Part shown: one piece after another, positions 63,163 to 64,000 of the stretch
Numbering within the stretch: the stretch's first letter is position 1
How the letters are laid out: the number at the start of each line of letters is the position of its first letter
Source of the DNA: Rubripirellula tenax
GTDB taxonomy: Bacteria > Planctomycetota > Planctomycetia > Pirellulales > Pirellulaceae
Assembly: GCF_007860125.1 (NCBI RefSeq)
Contig: NZ_SJPW01000005.1
Coordinates: forward strand, 432,065-496,064
DNA length: 64,000 bases
Direction: 5' to 3'
Made by a program: the position numbers and the translations under genes
The notes under the pieces: model-generated
Database searches by the model: none
Told to the model about the DNA's origin: nothing
What the model saw: only the letters and a program-made list of their open reading frames with translations

Positions 63163-63807
63163 TCAGAATCCGATTCGAATGCTGCTGCCGTGATGATAAT
63201 GGCGAGGCGGAGCGTGTCGATAGTAGTGATAGGATGGCGGCGGGTACGACGGGACGATGTAGCGTTCTTCGACGATGACCGGCGACGGGGCGACATAGAC
63301 GGGTTCCGGTGCACGAGCGATGCGCTGCGAACCGCTGGGGGCACGCTGCAACGCACTGATCACGTTCTCGCTAACGCCTTGTTGGTGGAGCGCGATGATA
63401 TCGGGCACTTGCAACGTGACTTGCGTGCCGCGTTGATTGATCTGGTTGATGATGACGCCTTCGCTCAACCCGCTGCGGCTCATCGAGATCACGTCTTGGA
63501 TCGAGACCGACGACTGGGTAGCGTAAGTCTGCTGTTGCTGTTGATAGTAGTATTGTTGCTGTTGCTGGGCCGCACGTTGTTTGTCGTTGGCGTTGCCAAG
63601 CAAACCACCGGTGACGGCGCCAATCACGCCGCCAATCGCCGCCCCCGCACCGGCTTCGCCGTTATGGTCGCCAATGATCGCACCGGCAACGGCACCGCCG
63701 AGTCCGCCGAGCGTGGCGCCACGTTGGGTACCGGCTTGAGCATGTGCCGTTTGGGGAAGCGTGACGGCGCACGCGATCGTGGCGAACAACAAAATGGTAC
63801 GGGACAT
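63163..63807 (-). CDS. Secreted glycine-zipper, Gln-rich protein
   Basis: A 214-residue protein with a signal peptide (about 1-24, ending AHAQ). Residues about 33-75 form a glycine-zipper/membrane-insertion-like segment (GGLGGAVAGAIIGDHNG). A Gln/Tyr tract (QQQQQYYYQQQQQ) follows at about 83-95, and the C-terminus is Pro/His/Tyr-rich (YHYYRHAPPRHYHH). Outer-membrane or envelope localisation is likely. ATG 63807 is chosen because GGAG precedes it and it starts the signal peptide. The remaining 193 bases to the window end show nothing clear. Confidence 0.78.
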   Translation of the reverse strand: MSRTILLFATIACAVTLPQTAHAQAGTQRGATLGGLGGAVAGAIIGDHNGEAGAGAAIGGVIGAVTGGLLGNANDKQRAAQQQQQYYYQQQQQTYATQSSVSIQDVISMSRSGLSEGVIINQINQRGTQVTLQVPDIIALHQQGVSENVISALQRAPSGSQRIARAPEPVYVAPSPVIVEERYIVPSYPPPSYHYYRHAPPRHYHHGSSIRIGF

Positions 63808-64000
63808 CAACAAATGCTCCATCGGTTGTCGATCCATTGGATCGAACAAGCCTGCGAAAGGTGTCTGGGGTAACCGTTGACAGCAGAACTGGCTGGAGAT
63901 CGGTGAGGCGATCGCGAGCCCGCTAAATCTGAACAGGATCGGTGTTTTCCGAGCCTTCTGGTAAGCCAAACTCGTCACGCGAAGCAATGCCATTTCTGGC

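Noticed and set aside
1-64000. CRISPR arrays, prophage genes or rRNA operons
   Set aside because: No regularly spaced direct repeats, phage structural or integrase genes, or rRNA sequences were recognised on either strand.

Overview
The window looks like a chromosomal segment of a planctomycete, most likely a Rhodopirellula-like member of the Pirellulaceae. This is inferred from family content, not from a database search. The markers are a PVC-type CxxCH dehydrogenase/cytochrome, DUF1080 and DUF1559 proteins, a large secreted protein with an N-terminal LESRALLA motif and dockerin-type repeats, secreted sulfatases, an ECF sigma factor overlapping a Ser/Thr kinase gene, and a planctomycete-style flagellar cluster. 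No rRNA, tRNA or CRISPR array was seen.

Layout. 1-9 kb is mostly minus strand: recQ (cut by the window edge), a DapA-superfamily lyase, a K+-dependent membrane pyrophosphatase, a GT61 glycosyltransferase and a sulfatase. A small CPXCG zinc-ribbon-like protein lies on the plus strand. 9-15 kb holds a membrane Ser/Thr kinase with a large extracytoplasmic region, a small secreted c-type cytochrome-like protein, a DUF1080 protein, a DUF1559 pseudopilin-like protein and a lipoprotein. 15.6-24 kb carries rpmB, gatC, an NhaC-family antiporter, a Pro-rich exported protein, comB, and a secreted pair of PVC cytochrome and isochorismatase-fold hydrolase. 24-30 kb is accessory in character: a foldable RNA-like leader, a 1383-residue surface protein, the 3' remnant of a sulfatase gene, and a REP-associated (Y1/RAYT-type) transposase with small repeats.

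30-46.4 kb is a plus-strand flagellar cluster: TPR protein, FlgN-like, a degenerate HATPase-like protein, flgB, flgC, fliE, fliF, fliG, fliH, fliI, fliJ, a MotE-like protein, fliK, flgD and the hook gene. Together these encode rod, MS ring, switch, export ATPase and hook assembly. Several members are unusual: FliG appears to lack its charged torque residues, and the hook protein carries a duplicated inserted domain. 46.6-49.7 kb is a compact signalling operon (ECF sigma, kinase with an anti-sigma-like zinc motif, Met/Gly-rich secreted protein).

49.8-64 kb is mainly housekeeping: archaeal-type proS, an exported thioredoxin-like protein, the minus-strand run ispF, cysS, ruvC, ruvA, an orphan ABC ATPase, AMP nucleosidase, exonuclease III, an enolase-superfamily enzyme, an ABC-F ATPase, a secreted serine hydrolase and a glycine-zipper protein. 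The most interesting targets are the candidate structured RNA at 23993-24064, the divergent FliG, the pseudo-HATPase in the flagellar operon, the duplicated hook insert, and the foldable element between fliI and fliJ.
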